A DNA stretch of 64,000 nt from Diphasiastrum complanatum (GCA_029204225.1 CM055104.1:50298006-50362005), one strand, 5' to 3'. Positions 45,061-56,803 are shown, numbered from the stretch's first letter. Notes: generated from the sequence alone by a model not told the origin. Program-made: numbers and translations.

Positions 45061-45419
45061 CTTAATGAAATTGTAGTTGCACCAGTATGATCTGATAGAA
45101 TGATCAGAATGAATTAAATGATCAATGCATGGGAATAAAGGTAAATGCAATCAATTTATCAAACAAATAGAAACATAGCGAACTAGCCTTGAGTGTCTGC
45201 ACAATAGTTTTGGTCATCTCAATATTGTACTATTAGTCTTCAAAGTAATTTGAGATCTCCGTGCAACACTTGGATGCTTTTAACAAGCGCAGATTCTTGA
45301 TTGGACACCTGGTACTTGGATGATCTCCAATTTTGAATAACCTTTGGCATGGATATTCATCACTCGAATATATGAGTTTATTAATTATGCCTCATCATTC
45401 TGAACTAGGCTAGAAATGT
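45061..45419. other. No recognisable feature
   Basis: Non-coding sequence bordering the D3 LTR. Confidence 0.35.
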
Positions 45420-46040
45420 AATAAATAACCTTCTGAGGGCCAGGGCACTCCCATGAGAACATGTGGAGCAGTGTATGGTGATTGACATGTTTTATGCATG
45501 TTGAAGATTCGAAAGCAATTAAATAAGAATCTCGTAAAGGATCATGGTTATGGAGAAACTTTAACTAGCATAAAGCAAGAACAATGGAAACTCAAAACAA
45601 TAAGCAAATCACAATAAGAACATAAGCAAGATTGATTAGCAAATGAGGATGCTTGAGCTCTCAAAATAGTAGAGTCTCCTCCTCTCAATTAAGCATGGAA
45701 ATGGGTTACAAATGGTGCCTTTTTATCTTTAGGGTGGCCCTTGCACCTTGCTTCCTATTGGCTTCTTGCAAAAGATGGGATTGTAATCCACACCATCCAC
45801 AAGATACATAAATCACCATTTGACTTTTGACTAATCTCATAAAACTTAGTAACTTAACTTAAGCTTAACTTTGGCCTTCTAATATTATTTTAATTACATG
45901 GCCCAAAGTCAAGTTTATTGTCAAAATTATTTATTTACAAGTGCTCATTGGGCCATGGGCTTATACACGCAGGATGCCACGACCTTCACAACTATTTTCG
46001 CCTAATTTATTTATTTATACTATCATACCCTCAACCTGAA
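45420..46040 (-). repeat. 3' LTR of family D copy D3 (limits approximate)
   Basis: The minus strand contains the GGCATCCTGCGTGTATAAG box, a stretch of ATAAATAAATAAAT, GGCCCAATGAGC, and a segment with CCATGCTTAATTGAGAGGAGGAGACTCTA and CAAGCATCCTCA, in the same order as the D0 LTR. The LTR start is damaged (the TGTTGG terminus is missing). Confidence 0.6.
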
Positions 46041-46094
46041 GTAGTGTCAATCCCTCGACAGTATGGGGCTTAGTATAAGATCCGCTAAGCGCGT

Positions 46095-46629
46095 CATTGA
46101 TGGATGAGACCTCCAGTCACTTCTTCCATGAAATCCAATCTGGACGTGCTCTTCTTGTCCCTGGTAAGGTAGAAGGACTTATGGTCGATGCCATCGAGCC
46201 AATGCTGGTGAATCCAAGCTTGAAATTTGGATTGTTAGGCGTCGCTAAAAAGTGCCGCTCTATAGTACACTCAGGCCACTGACAATTGGTCTTCGACTTT
46301 TTGTGATGCCAGGGCCGTATTCAGGTCAAAACAAATCCATGGGAGAAAGTCGTCCCATTTGGTGGTGACGCTGATCAAATACTCCAAGTACCGGGCATAT
46401 TACGTGGCCGCGCGGACTGTGGGATCTAAACAATTACAAATTCTTTAGAAAACTGGACTAGAGCCTGCTTGGCGTCTGCGTCCATCTTCCACCCATATTC
46501 AAAATGGATCTTTGGCCAGTTCAGAGTTTTGATGGTAATCTTGTCCGTTGGGGTGCCACACTCCGCCCATTTTGATCCGTGTTGGTAGGGGACATAGTGA
46601 GTATTGAGATGTAGTTGGCATGGACTCAT
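46095..46629 (-). pseudogene. Family D C-terminal domain, copy D3
   Basis: Minus-strand frames give KWAECGTPTDKITIKTLNWP and EYGWKMDADAKQAL, then in broken frames a KWDDFL-type segment and RLDFMEEVTGGLIH near 46110. All of these match D0 and D4. Trp in KWAEC is the residue replaced by TAG in D0 (18745). Several frameshifts. Confidence 0.7.
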
Positions 46630-47834
46630 TCAATATGCCCTGATGACCACGAATTCTCTTTTAAACAGCTTTCTGCGCCATTCTAGTTGAGGGGCCAATG
46701 CTGGAATAAAGGCTTGCTCATTGCCTTTGACCTATTTGATCGTGACTGATAGTTTCCAACCGTCGCGTGAGCTTTCATATGGGTATTGGACTAGGTAGGC
46801 ATTGATTTCGTCCTCTATCGATTTTGGTCTTCTGAATGCACGGCTGGTAGAAATGGATCTCGAGCCTTGGGATGAGGAGGCTTGCGCTTGGCACGGATCC
46901 GCTTGCTGGGTGGTGTCAGGGCATGTATCTTGCCCTTGATCTTGCCCATTTGACCCCGTCGCTACTTGCCCTTGATCTTGTTGGCTCTAGCTAGCCTATG
47001 CAGCATAAAAAATCGATGGTGGTGGAATCACCAGTGGGGCCGGATGAGGTTTCTGTGCCATGAGAATTTGGCACACCTTGAGGGTGCTCTTGGCCTGGCT
47101 AAACTCTTGGTTGGCACTCGTGCGATATTTGTTAAATTCAGCCTGATAGTTATTCAGGGTTTGCATGTAGACTAGCACCTACTACTTGTAGAGATTCATC
47201 TCTGGTTGCCTGAGCGACCTATCTGCAGGTACTGGTTGGGCTAACCAGGCGGCCTTCTCGTTTTGGAGCGCTTGCACCTCCGCTCACAAAGCATGTGTTT
47301 TCCATTTTGTAAATATGTAATTGCGCCTAGAGGGGGGCTAGCCATTGTGCAGCTTCTTGCTGGAGCTCCTGGACTTTTGTTGAGGCATCCATGACTGCCT
47401 TTGAGAGGCCCGTGATGTAGTTCTGAAGGCTCTCTTCATGCTTTTTCAACTCAAGTGCCTCATCCTTTTGCGCCTTCTCATGTTGATTGGCCGATTGTAG
47501 GTCTTGATGGAGTTTGGTGAGTTCTGCTCACAACGTTGTATTATTTGTGGCCAGTTTTACTATCTGAACGTCCAGCATTGTTTTGGTCGCCATCGCTTCC
47601 TAGACAAAAGTGCCCAAAAGTTGGTGTGCTGAAGATAAATCTGTGGAGACCGTCGTTGTGTGTTTTTGTATGTATGTTGGCTATTGTGGTGGTGGAAGAA
47701 AGTGGAGAAGCAGAAGTCATGGATTTAGGTTGTGAGGGGGTTGTGCGTTAGGAGGGCTAGATGAAGATGATGCAGTGCCACGCATGCATTTGTTGGCCAT
47801 TGCATCAGTTACTGCTGGATGTTGGGAGTGATAG
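46630..47834 (-). pseudogene. Family D coiled coil and linker, copy D3
   Basis: The minus strand encodes, in broken frames, QTLNNYQAEFNKYRTSA (D0: QTLNNYQTKFNKYRTSA), MAQKPHPAPLVIPPP, Gln/Glu/Leu-rich heptads near 47200-47580 and the linker word ANKCVALH (47780 region, parallel to SKQMRGT in D0). It is cut at 47835 by Copia element C; the N-terminal domain resumes at 54078. Confidence 0.7.
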
Positions 47835-48695
47835 TGATAAATTTTACAATTTTTAGGACAATAATGATTGTACTTTACAATCATAGAGAGTTATTGTTTG
47901 CTTAATCAATGGATCTATCAAGTTCTACACATTACATCTTGATCTAGATTCACTACACTTGGATTTAAGCAAGAGCAATGGATCAACACATCATAAATTA
48001 GTGAGAGAGGCCTCACACGTGTGGAGTACTGTCCACAGTACTGTCTGCACCTAAAACAACAAGTACAATAATCCTAGATAGCAATCATTCATAGAAATCA
48101 CAAGACAAATGACTAGAAACCTCACAAAAGTGTAGAATGCAAAAGTCTCATCAATCTTCTCAGCAAAATGATTATTTTTTATGGATCAAGTACATCCACG
48201 AGTCTGGTACAGTCCAGCAGGTCTTCACACGTGTGAAGAGTGCCACATCACTCAGATATATCCATTTGATCCATCCTTGATCCTTATCCAAAGTTGACCT
48301 TCTAGAATATGGCTAAAGTCCAAAAAGCTAGTCTCCTAGAATGTAGGAATATTCCCTACAAAATAGGATCTAAGAAAAATGGTCAACTCTTATCTTCTAC
48401 TACTCTATACGCACATGTGAACATCCACTTGCCATGTGGGAGCATTTACTCATGCACATGCAAGGAAAAGCTAATTTCTAGGTGACTAGTCAACTTGACT
48501 AAAAACTAGTCATATCATGTTCACACTAACTAGATTCATACAAAATCAATTTAGATATATACAAGTATGAAAAGTACATCCTTTCACATGTGGGAACAGG
48601 CTCCACACGTGTGAAATCAGATCATCAACTTTATTCTAATGTTTGATCAATATTTACAATAACCAATGTCAAGTGAGAAGTGATAATTTTCAACA
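47835..48695 (-). repeat. 3' LTR of element C
   Basis: 861 bp, from TGATAAATTTTACA to ATTTTCAACA on the plus strand. It carries CACACGTGTG at 48014, 48226 and 48604. Confidence 0.9.
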
Positions 48696-48739
48696 CTCCT
48701 CCTCACTTCTAACTTGGCAAATCTAATGTACATATGTCT

Positions 48740-49301
48740 ACAATTCCAAGAGCATATCATAACTTAAAAAATGGATCTTTGGACAATGGCTTGGTTAAGA
48801 TATCAGCTATGCATTTTGATGATGGTACATGATGTAGTTGCACCTCCTTGGATTGTACCTTCTCCCTCACAAAGTGATGAGCTATCTCAATATGCTTTGT
48901 TCTAGCATAGCAATTTGTTGAGAAGCTTGATTGTCACAAAATATGTAAGGGATCTCCTCGGCCTCTAGCACATGTAGCTCCATCAAGAGTCTTCTTAGCC
49001 ATAGGATCTCTTTGGTTGTTGAAGTCAATGCCTTGTACTCGGCTTCACAAGAAGATAGTGAGATTGTATCTTGCTTTTTGGAAAGCCAAGATATTACTCC
49101 TCCACAAAGAAATGTTGCAAATGCACTAATGGACTTCCTATCCATCTTGTCACATGCAAAATTTGAATCCGAGTAGGCTCTCAAGTGCAAGTTAGATCCT
49201 TCATAAAGTATTCCAAAAAATCTAGTACTAGAAACATATCTAAGTACTCTCTTGGCACTTTTCCAATGACGAACTAAAGGAGTTTGCATACTTTGACTCA
49301 A
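48740..49301 (-). pseudogene. Copia RNase H, element C
   Basis: The frame 48882-49301 has HWKSAKRVLRYVSST, DRKSISAFATFLCGG and SLSSCEAEYKALTST. After a frameshift the tail continues with VREKV and IADILTKPLS-like words to about 48740. A polypurine stretch (GAGGAGGAG region on the minus strand) lies between it and the LTR at 48695. Confidence 0.85.
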
Positions 49302-49329
49302 CCTACTTACACAAAAACTTAATTCAGGT

Positions 49330-50010
49330 CTAGTGATGATAGATTAGAGAGCCTATAAGCTTTCTAAAGAGGGTGATGTCCTCAAAGGATGCTTCATCAT
49401 TGTCATTAGTTCCTTTTACAACATGCTCCGTAGGGGTGTCAATCCCCTTACAATCTTTCATACCAAATCTTTCAAGAATGGCAGTAGCATACTTAGATTG
49501 ACTTATGAAAGTACAATTGCTACTTCTAGACACTTCTATCCCAAGTATAAACTTTAGGAAGCCTAGATCTACCATCTTGAAGTCACTAGATAAATCAACT
49601 TTTACTTTGCTTATACCTTCATCATCATTTCCTGTCAAAATGATGTCATCAACATAAAGTACCAAAATAATGATCATTCCTTCATTACATTTGAAATATA
49701 AAGAAGGTTCATAAGCACTTAGTACAAAGCCAAGAGAATAGAAAAAATCATGCGACCTAGAGTACCAAGCTCTAGGTGCTTCCTTCAAGCCATATAGGCT
49801 CTTCCTTAAGGAGCACACATTTTGCTCCTCACCAACCTTGATGAAGCCCTTGGGTTGCATCATGTAGATTTCCTCTTCTAAGAAGCCATTCAAGAAGGCA
49901 TTTGTCACATCCATTTGGTAGAGATCCCACTTGAACAAAGTAGAAATGCAAATGACTAATTTAATAGTTACAAGCTTAGCTACAGGTGCAAATGTTTCTT
50001 CATAATCCAA
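49330..50010 (-). pseudogene. Copia reverse transcriptase, element C
   Basis: A 226-codon frame contains DYEETFAPVAKLVTIK, TNAFLNGFLEEEIYM, RKSLYGLKEAPRAWY and the catalytic LVLYVDDIILTGND. It is a complete Copia RT core but ends in a frameshift before RNase H (about 49320) and is out of frame with the upstream part at 50016. Confidence 0.9.
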
Positions 50011-50015
50011 TCCTT

Positions 50016-50447
50016 TTATTTGAAGAAATCCCTTAGAAACGAGACTAGCTTTGTACTTACTAATAGGTACTTTATTCTATAAATCCACTTACATGCAAGT
50101 GGTTTATTACCTCTTGGAAGATTTACAAGATTCCAAGTATGATTTTCTTCTAATGCATCATACTCTACTTGCATTGCATCTCTCCAAACTTTAGATTTAT
50201 ATGCTTCTTCAAAAGATGATGGTTCTTCAAGCAATGTAGCTACGAAGGAGTAAGAGGTAGAAGGTGTAGAGTCTTCCTTTTGCTTTCCCTTGTCCACATA
50301 GGTGAGCCTTGAGGGCTCGGCCTTGCTTCTTGATGATCTTCTCGGCCCCTTTTGACTTGGATCCATGTCTCCATCCTCAAGTTTGTCAAGATCCTCCTCG
50401 GTTTTGTCAAGATCTTGTGCGGGTTTGTCAAGATCTTCAATGCACAA
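50016..50447 (-). pseudogene. Copia integrase-RT linker and RT start, element C
   Basis: 143 codons. An Asp/Lys-rich stretch with three LDK repeats precedes KGPRRSSRSKAEPSRLTY, the basic linker typical of Copia between integrase and RT. Then come EEAYKSKVWRDAMQVEYDAL and NLPRGNKPLACKWIY, the first RT segment. Confidence 0.85.
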
Positions 50448-50503
50448 TGGGTTAGATACATTTGAAAGCTCTTAGCAAATTGTGACTCATCGAAAAGTAC
50501 ATA

Positions 50504-51380
50504 CTAGTTTACCTTTACTTTCTTGGATATAGGATCATATATCCTATAGCCCTTGCTATTTTCTCCATAGCCAACAAAGATCCCTTTGAAGGAGGTAGCA
50601 TCTTCTTTCCTTCTAGTCTCCAAAGGGATGTGAACATAACAAATACATCCAATGATCTTAAAATCTTTTACATTGGATTTCTTATCAAACAAGGCTTGAT
50701 AAGGTGAGACCCCATCTATAGCACGACTAGGAAGTCTATTACACAAGTAATTAGCACATGTTATAGCTTCTCCCCAAAATGAGATGGGAAGTGATGCATC
50801 AAGTCTTAAAGATTTTGCACACTCACATAGACTCCTATTTTTCCTCTCGACCACCCCATTTTCTTGGGGGGTGTAGGAACAAGTGTGTATTGCAACTTAA
50901 TGCCATTGATCTCACAAAAGTCTTTCATTTTATTAGAGGTGTACTCTCCTCCATTATCACATCTTAGTGCTTTGATAGAAGTACTGAGTTGTTTCTCTAC
51001 TAGAGACTTGAACTTAATGAAAGCTTCGTAAACAAGACTTTTCTTTGATAGTAACTCAATCCATGTGAATCTAGTACAATCATCTATAAAAGTTACATAC
51101 ATCAAAGCACCTCCATTACTTGCATGTGAAAAACTATGTACATCAGAATGTATGAAATCCAAGGGGAGAGGTAGATCTTGATGAAGATCTCTTGTAAGAA
51201 GATTTGTGTGACTTTGCAAGGCCACATGCCTCACACATCTTTCCACACTTCTTGAAGGCTCTTGGTAGGCCGAGAGCTAGTTCCTTGCTTGCCATCGACT
51301 CCATAGATTGAAGATTAGGATGGCCTAATTTCTTATGTCATAGCTCCACTTGAGATAGCTCCTCCCTAGCCAAGTTCGTA
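50504..51380 (-). pseudogene. Copia GAG-pre-integrase and integrase, element C
   Basis: Frames at 50806-51246 and 50504-50854 overlap. They hold KSHTNLL, FIHSDVHSFSHASNGGALMY, CDNGGEYTSNKM, VERKNRSLCECAKSL and PISFWGEAITCANYL. The DDE acidic residues are visible. A frameshift near 50850 splits the core right after the conserved TPPKKMGWSRGK region. Upstream minus-strand sequence to 51380 has the zinc-binding HxxxH part in another frame. Confidence 0.85.
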
Positions 51381-51456
51381 CTTTCACTTGCAACATTAGC
51401 ATCCAACTTGAAAAGTCTACCTTGCTTAATGCCACTGGCTATGCACTTATCATTTT

Positions 51457-51906
51457 TCAAGATGGAACAAACTCCATTCTTGAATGTACATCTAGTCCAT
51501 TGTCCATTAATTGTCCTACACTAAGCAAGTTTTTTGAAATGGTAGGAACATACAAAACATTATCTAGATCTATCCTTTTAGATGTGCCTAAGCAAACAGG
51601 TATAGATCCTATGCCATCTATCTTGCATGCTTGATCACTAGCAGTGTATATTGACTTCTTAGAGTCATTACAAGATAGAAGAGTTGAAAAATAATGCTTG
51701 TTAAAAGACATGTGTGAACTAGCCCCACTATATATCCACCATGTGTCCTGACTTGAAGTTGGTGTAGATGCAACCATTAAGGATGTGTTGAATCCATCCT
51801 CATCTTCTTCATTTGAGCAATGTTCCCTTGATCTCCATTGGCTTGTTGATTCTTCTTCAAGTAGCATTCTGAGGCAAATTGTCCTTTCTTTCCACAAAAG
51901 AAACAC
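51457..51906 (-). pseudogene. Copia protease, element C
   Basis: It contains WWIYSGASSHMSFN: the catalytic DSG of the family reads YSG here, so the active-site Asp is lost. NVLYVPTISKNLLSVG follows, as in element A. It overlaps the end of gag in a different frame. Confidence 0.8.
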
Positions 51907-52655
51907 TTGAGTTTTGCCTTGTTCTTCACTTTGCCTTTGGAAGTAGATCCTCCATTCTTCATCTCGGCCTCCTTGCCGTGATTTTTCTTGAATGGATGTT
52001 GCTTCTTATTACCTTTAGATTTAAAGTTAGCCTTCTCCTCTCCTCCATTAAGTGACATGCTATCCATTCTTGTCTTGAGGTGTAGAAGCCTACTCTCCTC
52101 GGCCACAAGAACATTGTGCAACTTTTCAATGGACAGAAGAGTGTCTTGAATGGCAAATGATTGGACTAAGTTGGTGAACTCATCACCTAGACCATTCAAG
52201 ATGATTTGTACTAGCTCTTGATCTTGGATCTTCTCTCCTATTGCACTTAACTCCTTGTTAAGAGATTTGATCCTAAGGACATACTCTTGTCCACTCTCTC
52301 CACTTCCTTTCATGCTTTGGAAAACTTGATTTCTTAGCATGAGGATTCTTGAAGTATTATTGGATTCATAGATGCTCTTTAATGGATCCCAAGACTCTTT
52401 GGATGAGGTACAAGAAGACACCTCTTTCAAGAGGTCATTGCATACATTTAACTTTATGCAATGTAGAGCTAATCTTGCTCTCTTCTTGTATTTGGCTTGT
52501 TCTTGGGGAGTTTGAGGATCTTCCTCAACTCCTTGAACTATGTCAAATAGATCATGGATCACTAGGAGTGATTCCATTCTAGCTTTCCAAATGGAATATT
52601 TTGTGGAAGTGAGTCTCTCACTTGATTCCATCAAATATCCACCCATGGATGACAT
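51777..52655 (-). CDS. Copia Gag, element C (open)
   Basis: A 292-codon open frame: N-terminal domain (STKYSIWKARMESLL), UBN2-type domain (SKESWDPLKSIYES, ELVQIILNGLGDEF), basic linker and one intact CCHC knuckle CFFCGKKGQFASEC. It is the least damaged gag in the window and serves as the reference for those of elements A and Z. It ends shortly after the knuckle, where protease begins in another frame. Expected role: particle assembly and RNA packaging. Still coding, but the downstream pol is broken. Confidence 0.85.
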   Translation of the reverse strand: MSSMGGYLMESSERLTSTKYSIWKARMESLLVIHDLFDIVQGVEEDPQTPQEQAKYKKRARLALHCIKLNVCNDLLKEVSSCTSSKESWDPLKSIYESNNTSRILMLRNQVFQSMKGSGESGQEYVLRIKSLNKELSAIGEKIQDQELVQIILNGLGDEFTNLVQSFAIQDTLLSIEKLHNVLVAEESRLLHLKTRMDSMSLNGGEEKANFKSKGNKKQHPFKKNHGKEAEMKNGGSTSKGKVKNKAKLKCFFCGKKGQFASECYLKKNQQANGDQGNIAQMKKMRMDSTHP

Positions 52656-53229
52656 TGTAGAATGAATGCTCTTCTTAAAATCACAAAGATTTCTGAATTT
52701 TAATCTATGAAAGGCCTAAAGCTTACAATAATGCCTATAGGCTTGTCTCTATCAAACTAGCACACAAGCTTGAATGATACACAAAGATCTTGCCAAAAAT
52801 TCCTAGCTTTCGCTCTCACAAAAAAAATTGCTTTACACTTTGAGAGATTTCACTTCAACTAAGGATCTGAACAAATCAGCCTCTAAGCTCTGATCTTAGA
52901 CTCTAAAAAGAAATTCTTCAATGATCCAAAACTCTATTTGGTCATAGGCATTAGCTATATTGAATCTAGATCAATACTATGCTTTAAAAAGCACAAAAAA
53001 TGAACTAGTATTGTGATTTTGGGACCAAAAAACACAAAGTAACTTGAAATGTAAGTTGCTATACGGTTTCACACGTGTGAAAAGTACGTACACAGCCTCC
53101 AAGTTGTTTTTATCCAAATGAATTCAAGCTATCACACTAGATGAACTCGCCCTCACTAGTATTGGCCAAAAACAAATTTTGCCAATGATCTTTACAAGAT
53201 TTATGATTCAATGATCACTCTCTTACTTA

Positions 53230-53241
53230 GCTTTGATACCA
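53230..53241 (-). promoter_or_regulatory. PBS of element C
   Basis: The minus strand reads TGGTATCAAAGC next to the LTR: initiator-Met type with one substitution, the same variant as element R. Confidence 0.85.
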
Positions 53242-54077
53242 TGATAATTTTTACAGTTTTTAGGACAATAATGATTGTACTTTACAATCATAGAGAGTTA
53301 TCGTTTGCCTAATCAATGGATCTGTCAAGTTCTACACATTACATCTTGATCTAGATTCACTACACTTGGATTTAAGCAAGAGCAATGGATCAACACATCA
53401 TAAATTAGTGTGAGAGGCCTCACACGTGTGGAGTATTGTCCACAGTACATCCTGCACCTAAAACAACAAGTACAATAATCCTAGATAGCAATCATTCATA
53501 GAAATCACAAGACAAATGACTAGAAACCTCACAAAAGTGTAGAATGCAAAAGTCTCATCAATCTTCTTAGCAAAATGATGATCCTTTTATGGATCAAGTA
53601 CATCCATGAGTCTAGGATAGTCCATCAGGTCTTCACACGTGTGAAGAGTGCCACATCACTCAGATCTATCCATTTGATCCATCCTTGATCCTTATCCAAA
53701 GTTGACCTTCTAGAATATGGCTAAAATCCAAAAAGCTAGTCTCCTAGAATATAGGAATATTTCCTACAAAATAGGATCTAAGGAAAATGGTCAACTCTTA
53801 TCTTCTAGTACTCTATACACACGTGTGAACATCCAGTTGCCATGTGGGAGCATTTACTCATGCACATGCAAGGAAAAGCTAATTTCTAGGTGACTAGTCA
53901 ACTTGACTAAAAACTAGTCATATCATGTTCACACTAACTAGACTGATACAAAATCAATTTAGATATATAAGTATAAAAAGTACATTCATTCACACGTGGG
54001 AACAGACTCCACACGTGTGAAATCAGATCATCAGCATTATTCTAATGTTTGATCAATATTTATTGTAATTTTCAACA
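53242..54077 (-). repeat. 5' LTR of element C
   Basis: 836-bp partner of 47835-48695. CACACGTGTG occurs at 53421, 53634, 53818 and 54010. It lacks about 20 bp near the end that the left copy has. Confidence 0.9.
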
Positions 54078-54856
54078 AGGAGGTGGATACAACAGAAGGT
54101 GAGACCAGGTTAGTATGTGCAATGCTAACAAACAAGATGGTGGAACGGTTAAACTCGTGAACCTTCTCCTCAAGAAGTGCACAGGCAAAGTTATAGAGCA
54201 GGGGTTCGGCGGCGATACGCTCGCGCATGTTAGACTTGATGGTGATTGATTGCTCATGCCGAAGGAAGGTATGCCAGTCATATGGCACCACCGAGGGGCT
54301 CAAAAATTCCACGAAGGATTCCACGATTTGGCTCAGAAGCATGGACTGAATGCGGTCCTTGAGAAAAGTTGACACAACTAAGAAGTTGTTCAATAAGTAA
54401 GTGGTTGCTTGGATTACGGGGTCATTGATAGCCTCTATCAAATAACTTTCGTTAGTTTTCACCTGGAGCTTAGGAGTGGTGGCCGTTACGTAGGGTTTGA
54501 TGAGGTCTTTAGCTTGGCGATGGAAGATGGGTTGGTGATCACCGGACACGATGCCGATGGTGATCATGGAGTTAGCATTAACATGTACCTTGTACGTGGT
54601 ACCTTGGTACAAGATATGGAAAATGTGACTTTGGTGCATCCCACGTGGTGTATGCATGGAGAGCTAGGTCCATGTTTATGTCAGAAGAGAAGAGCTTTAG
54701 ATAAAAGCCCATTACTTCAAGAAGGGGGCTAGCAGCCTAAAGCTAAGGGTTTATCAAGGAGTCAGATGGCAAGGCCCAGATTTGGGTGGCAGTAGGTATC
54801 TCACATTGGATAACCTTTTTTGTGCCATTATTGTCTGTAGAGGAAGAAGAAGTCAT
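54078..54856 (-). pseudogene. Family D N-terminal domain, copy D3
   Basis: The minus strand starts with ATG at 54856 (MTSSSSTDNN) and, after in-frame stops near 54730, opens into a long frame with HILYQGTTYKVHVNANSM, DLIKPYVTA, YLLNNFLVVSTFLKDRI and ACALLEEKVHEFNRSTIL. The same order occurs in D4 (FYITFQGATHKVRVTEAAL, AIKPFIDL, NNFLMVGNLRKDRI, SHLENRIHGF). Role unknown. A loose resemblance to plant-specific 'putative plant transposon protein' domains is possible but not shown. Ends at element C (54077). Confidence 0.7.
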
Positions 54857-55170
54857 GATGTTAGATGGATGGTAAAGTGTGTTATCAACAAAAATGGGAA
54901 AAAGATGAAAAGGTGTTCAAAAATGAGAAAAAGACGTAAAAAATGGACGAAAGGCTTAAAAAACTGAGAAACTGCAAAAATTGTGAGAATGAAGACAGAA
55001 ATGGTGAACTGAGTGTATAGCAGGTGGCTGTGAGAGCAGATGAGGGCATGTGAAAATTTTCGTCGTGAACAGAGAGCTTGAAAATTTCAATGAAATTTTC
55101 GGCAAAGCTTCATTGAATGAGGTGCCAAATGACTCAAATTTTGCCCTTATATAGTGGAAACTAGAGTGCG
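54857..55170 (-). promoter_or_regulatory. Family D TATA box and leader, copy D3
   Basis: Minus strand: CTATATAAGGGC (TATA, near 55145-55156), then TTTGAGTCATTTGGCACC, CAATGAAGCTTTGCCGAAA and a ~230-nt leader to the ATG at 54856. The same block precedes the ORF start at 25887 and 63859, so it is conserved across copies. Confidence 0.65.
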
Positions 55171-56056
55171 CATTGGGAGAAGTGCACTTTCTCTAGTTCA
55201 GTTTCAACCAAAATTTTGTAGGGGCCTTTGTCACAATATTCTAAGACCTCAATGAAGTATGCAAAGGTTCAGAAGGTGATTTGACTGCCCTACGAAAGTT
55301 CTTTCTACGAAGGTTCAGCTTGTCTGCAAAGGTTCAACCCTCATAGGAGGTGAACTCTCACACAATCTGCTCTAGATTTTGGATTTTCAAGATCAGATCA
55401 TGTAGGCAGGCTAGTTTCATTGTTCTGATTCCATTTATGCCTCTGCGAATTTTGGTTTGCAGATCGTGATGCCCTGCGAAGGTTCCTTAGTTTCTGGTTC
55501 TATGAACCCTCGTAGACACTCAAATTTGATGCTTTTTCCATCAATAACTCTCACAAAGATTTTTATAGATGTATCTTAGTCATATTTAGTGACTGACAAA
55601 GTCTCAAGAGTTAGTTCCCAAGGGATCTCATAAACTCATGGAAGAAGTGCTCTTTTTTTGTGTTTGTTTTGGTGAGACCTTGAGATTCTCTGATCCATAG
55701 CTCTTGCAGACTGGTATACCAGTGCATCCAGGTCAGATATAACTATGGGGACCTCTTCAAGTTTTGATGGACAATTGGTAGCTGATCCATCAGTTTAAGT
55801 GATTTTTATCTCCATTTTTTTATTTTATTTCAAAATTGTCATCTCTGATTTTCAAGGATGGGATTTATTGTTATTATCTGATGACCTGCTACCCTTTGGA
55901 TCCTATCTAAATCTGTATTCCACTTGGATCTTATCGGATCTTCCTTGATCTGTTCGGATCTTGCGTGATCTTGTTGAAATTTGGTGGATTTTGCTTGATT
56001 TGACTAGATCTTATCTAGGTCTTGGCTTGATTTCATTGGATCTAGATGGAATGACT
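55171..56056 (-). other. Family D 5' internal region, copy D3
   Basis: Non-coding. 55190-55340 parallels 25590-25790 on the other strand. Recurrent GATC-rich words (GATCTTGC, GGATCTTAT) fill 55900-56040. No PBS is visible at the LTR edge (56056). Confidence 0.5.
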
Positions 56057-56803
56057 TGTAGTGGGTTTCTTTCCTTGCCTAACCTGAATCCAAGATCTAG
56101 TCAATCTAGCATCAAAGAGACGAAGTTAGTTGTCACGCGTAGCTTCATTCCCATGAGAGCGATAGTATAGTTCAGATGTCAACATGAATGGAGGATCTAA
56201 CACTACATCCATTAACACTACATCCATTAACACCCTACTTCCATTAACCCTAAATCCACAACAATGATAGAAACTTACTCTTCTCTCTCTCCTTTTCTCT
56301 CTCAACAAAGCATAAGAAATAGCAATCCCAATAATGATCAAATCCAACAATTAGCAAATACCAAAGAAAGCATGAGAAATGGAGGAAAAGAGAGGAAGAG
56401 CAAGGACATTCATCAATCCATTTCTAAAGAGAACCAATTTGCTTTATTTAAATGAGGAAATGAACATCAGGAACAACTCGAGTTGGTCCCTTTTTATAGT
56501 AGAGAGGAAGACCTTGGCTCTGAATCCTATTGGTCCAGTCTTGTCTCTCTTTTTATTTAAATTTAAAAAAGTGTGGGAACCATCAAAATTGGAGGGAAAC
56601 CCAACTTTATTCACTAACTTGACATTTAGGCCCTGTGACATTAAAAGTCCCGCAAAAAGGCCTAAAGTCCTTTATTAACTTTTAACTAATCAATCAAATA
56701 ACTATGTGATCATCGGGTTGGACTTACACACGCAGGGTCCCCAAATCCCTCTCACTTATTAACTAGGGTTAGGGTTGCCTTGGAATCCGCAAACCCTCCA
56801 ACA
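56057..56803 (-). repeat. Family D LTR between copies D4 and D3
   Basis: On the minus strand it runs 747 bp from TGTTGGAGGGTTTG to ACCCACTACA. It has CCTGCGTGTGTAAG near 56730, a TATA box (CTATAAAAAGGG near 56500), and a purine-rich GATGGGGGATAC tract just before its start. It is the 3' LTR of D4. By position it could also be the 5' LTR of D3. Confidence 0.75.

Larger units (their letters stand above)
47835..54077 (-). mobile_element. Copia element C, full-length, inserted in family D copy D3
   Basis: A 6.24-kb minus-strand Copia with LTRs 47835-48695 and 53242-54077, an initiator-Met PBS and the full Copia gene order. It is nested: family D coding sequence stops at its right end and resumes at its left. 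The 5-bp flanks on the minus strand (CTCCT and CTATC) share only the first two bases, so the target duplication is eroded or absent. It is better preserved than element A; gag and its zinc knuckle are intact. Confidence 0.92.

Noticed and set aside
47830-54082. Clean 5-bp target duplication around element C
   Set aside because: The flanks (GATAG and AGGAG on the plus strand) do not match; nesting is instead shown by the interrupted family D coding sequence.
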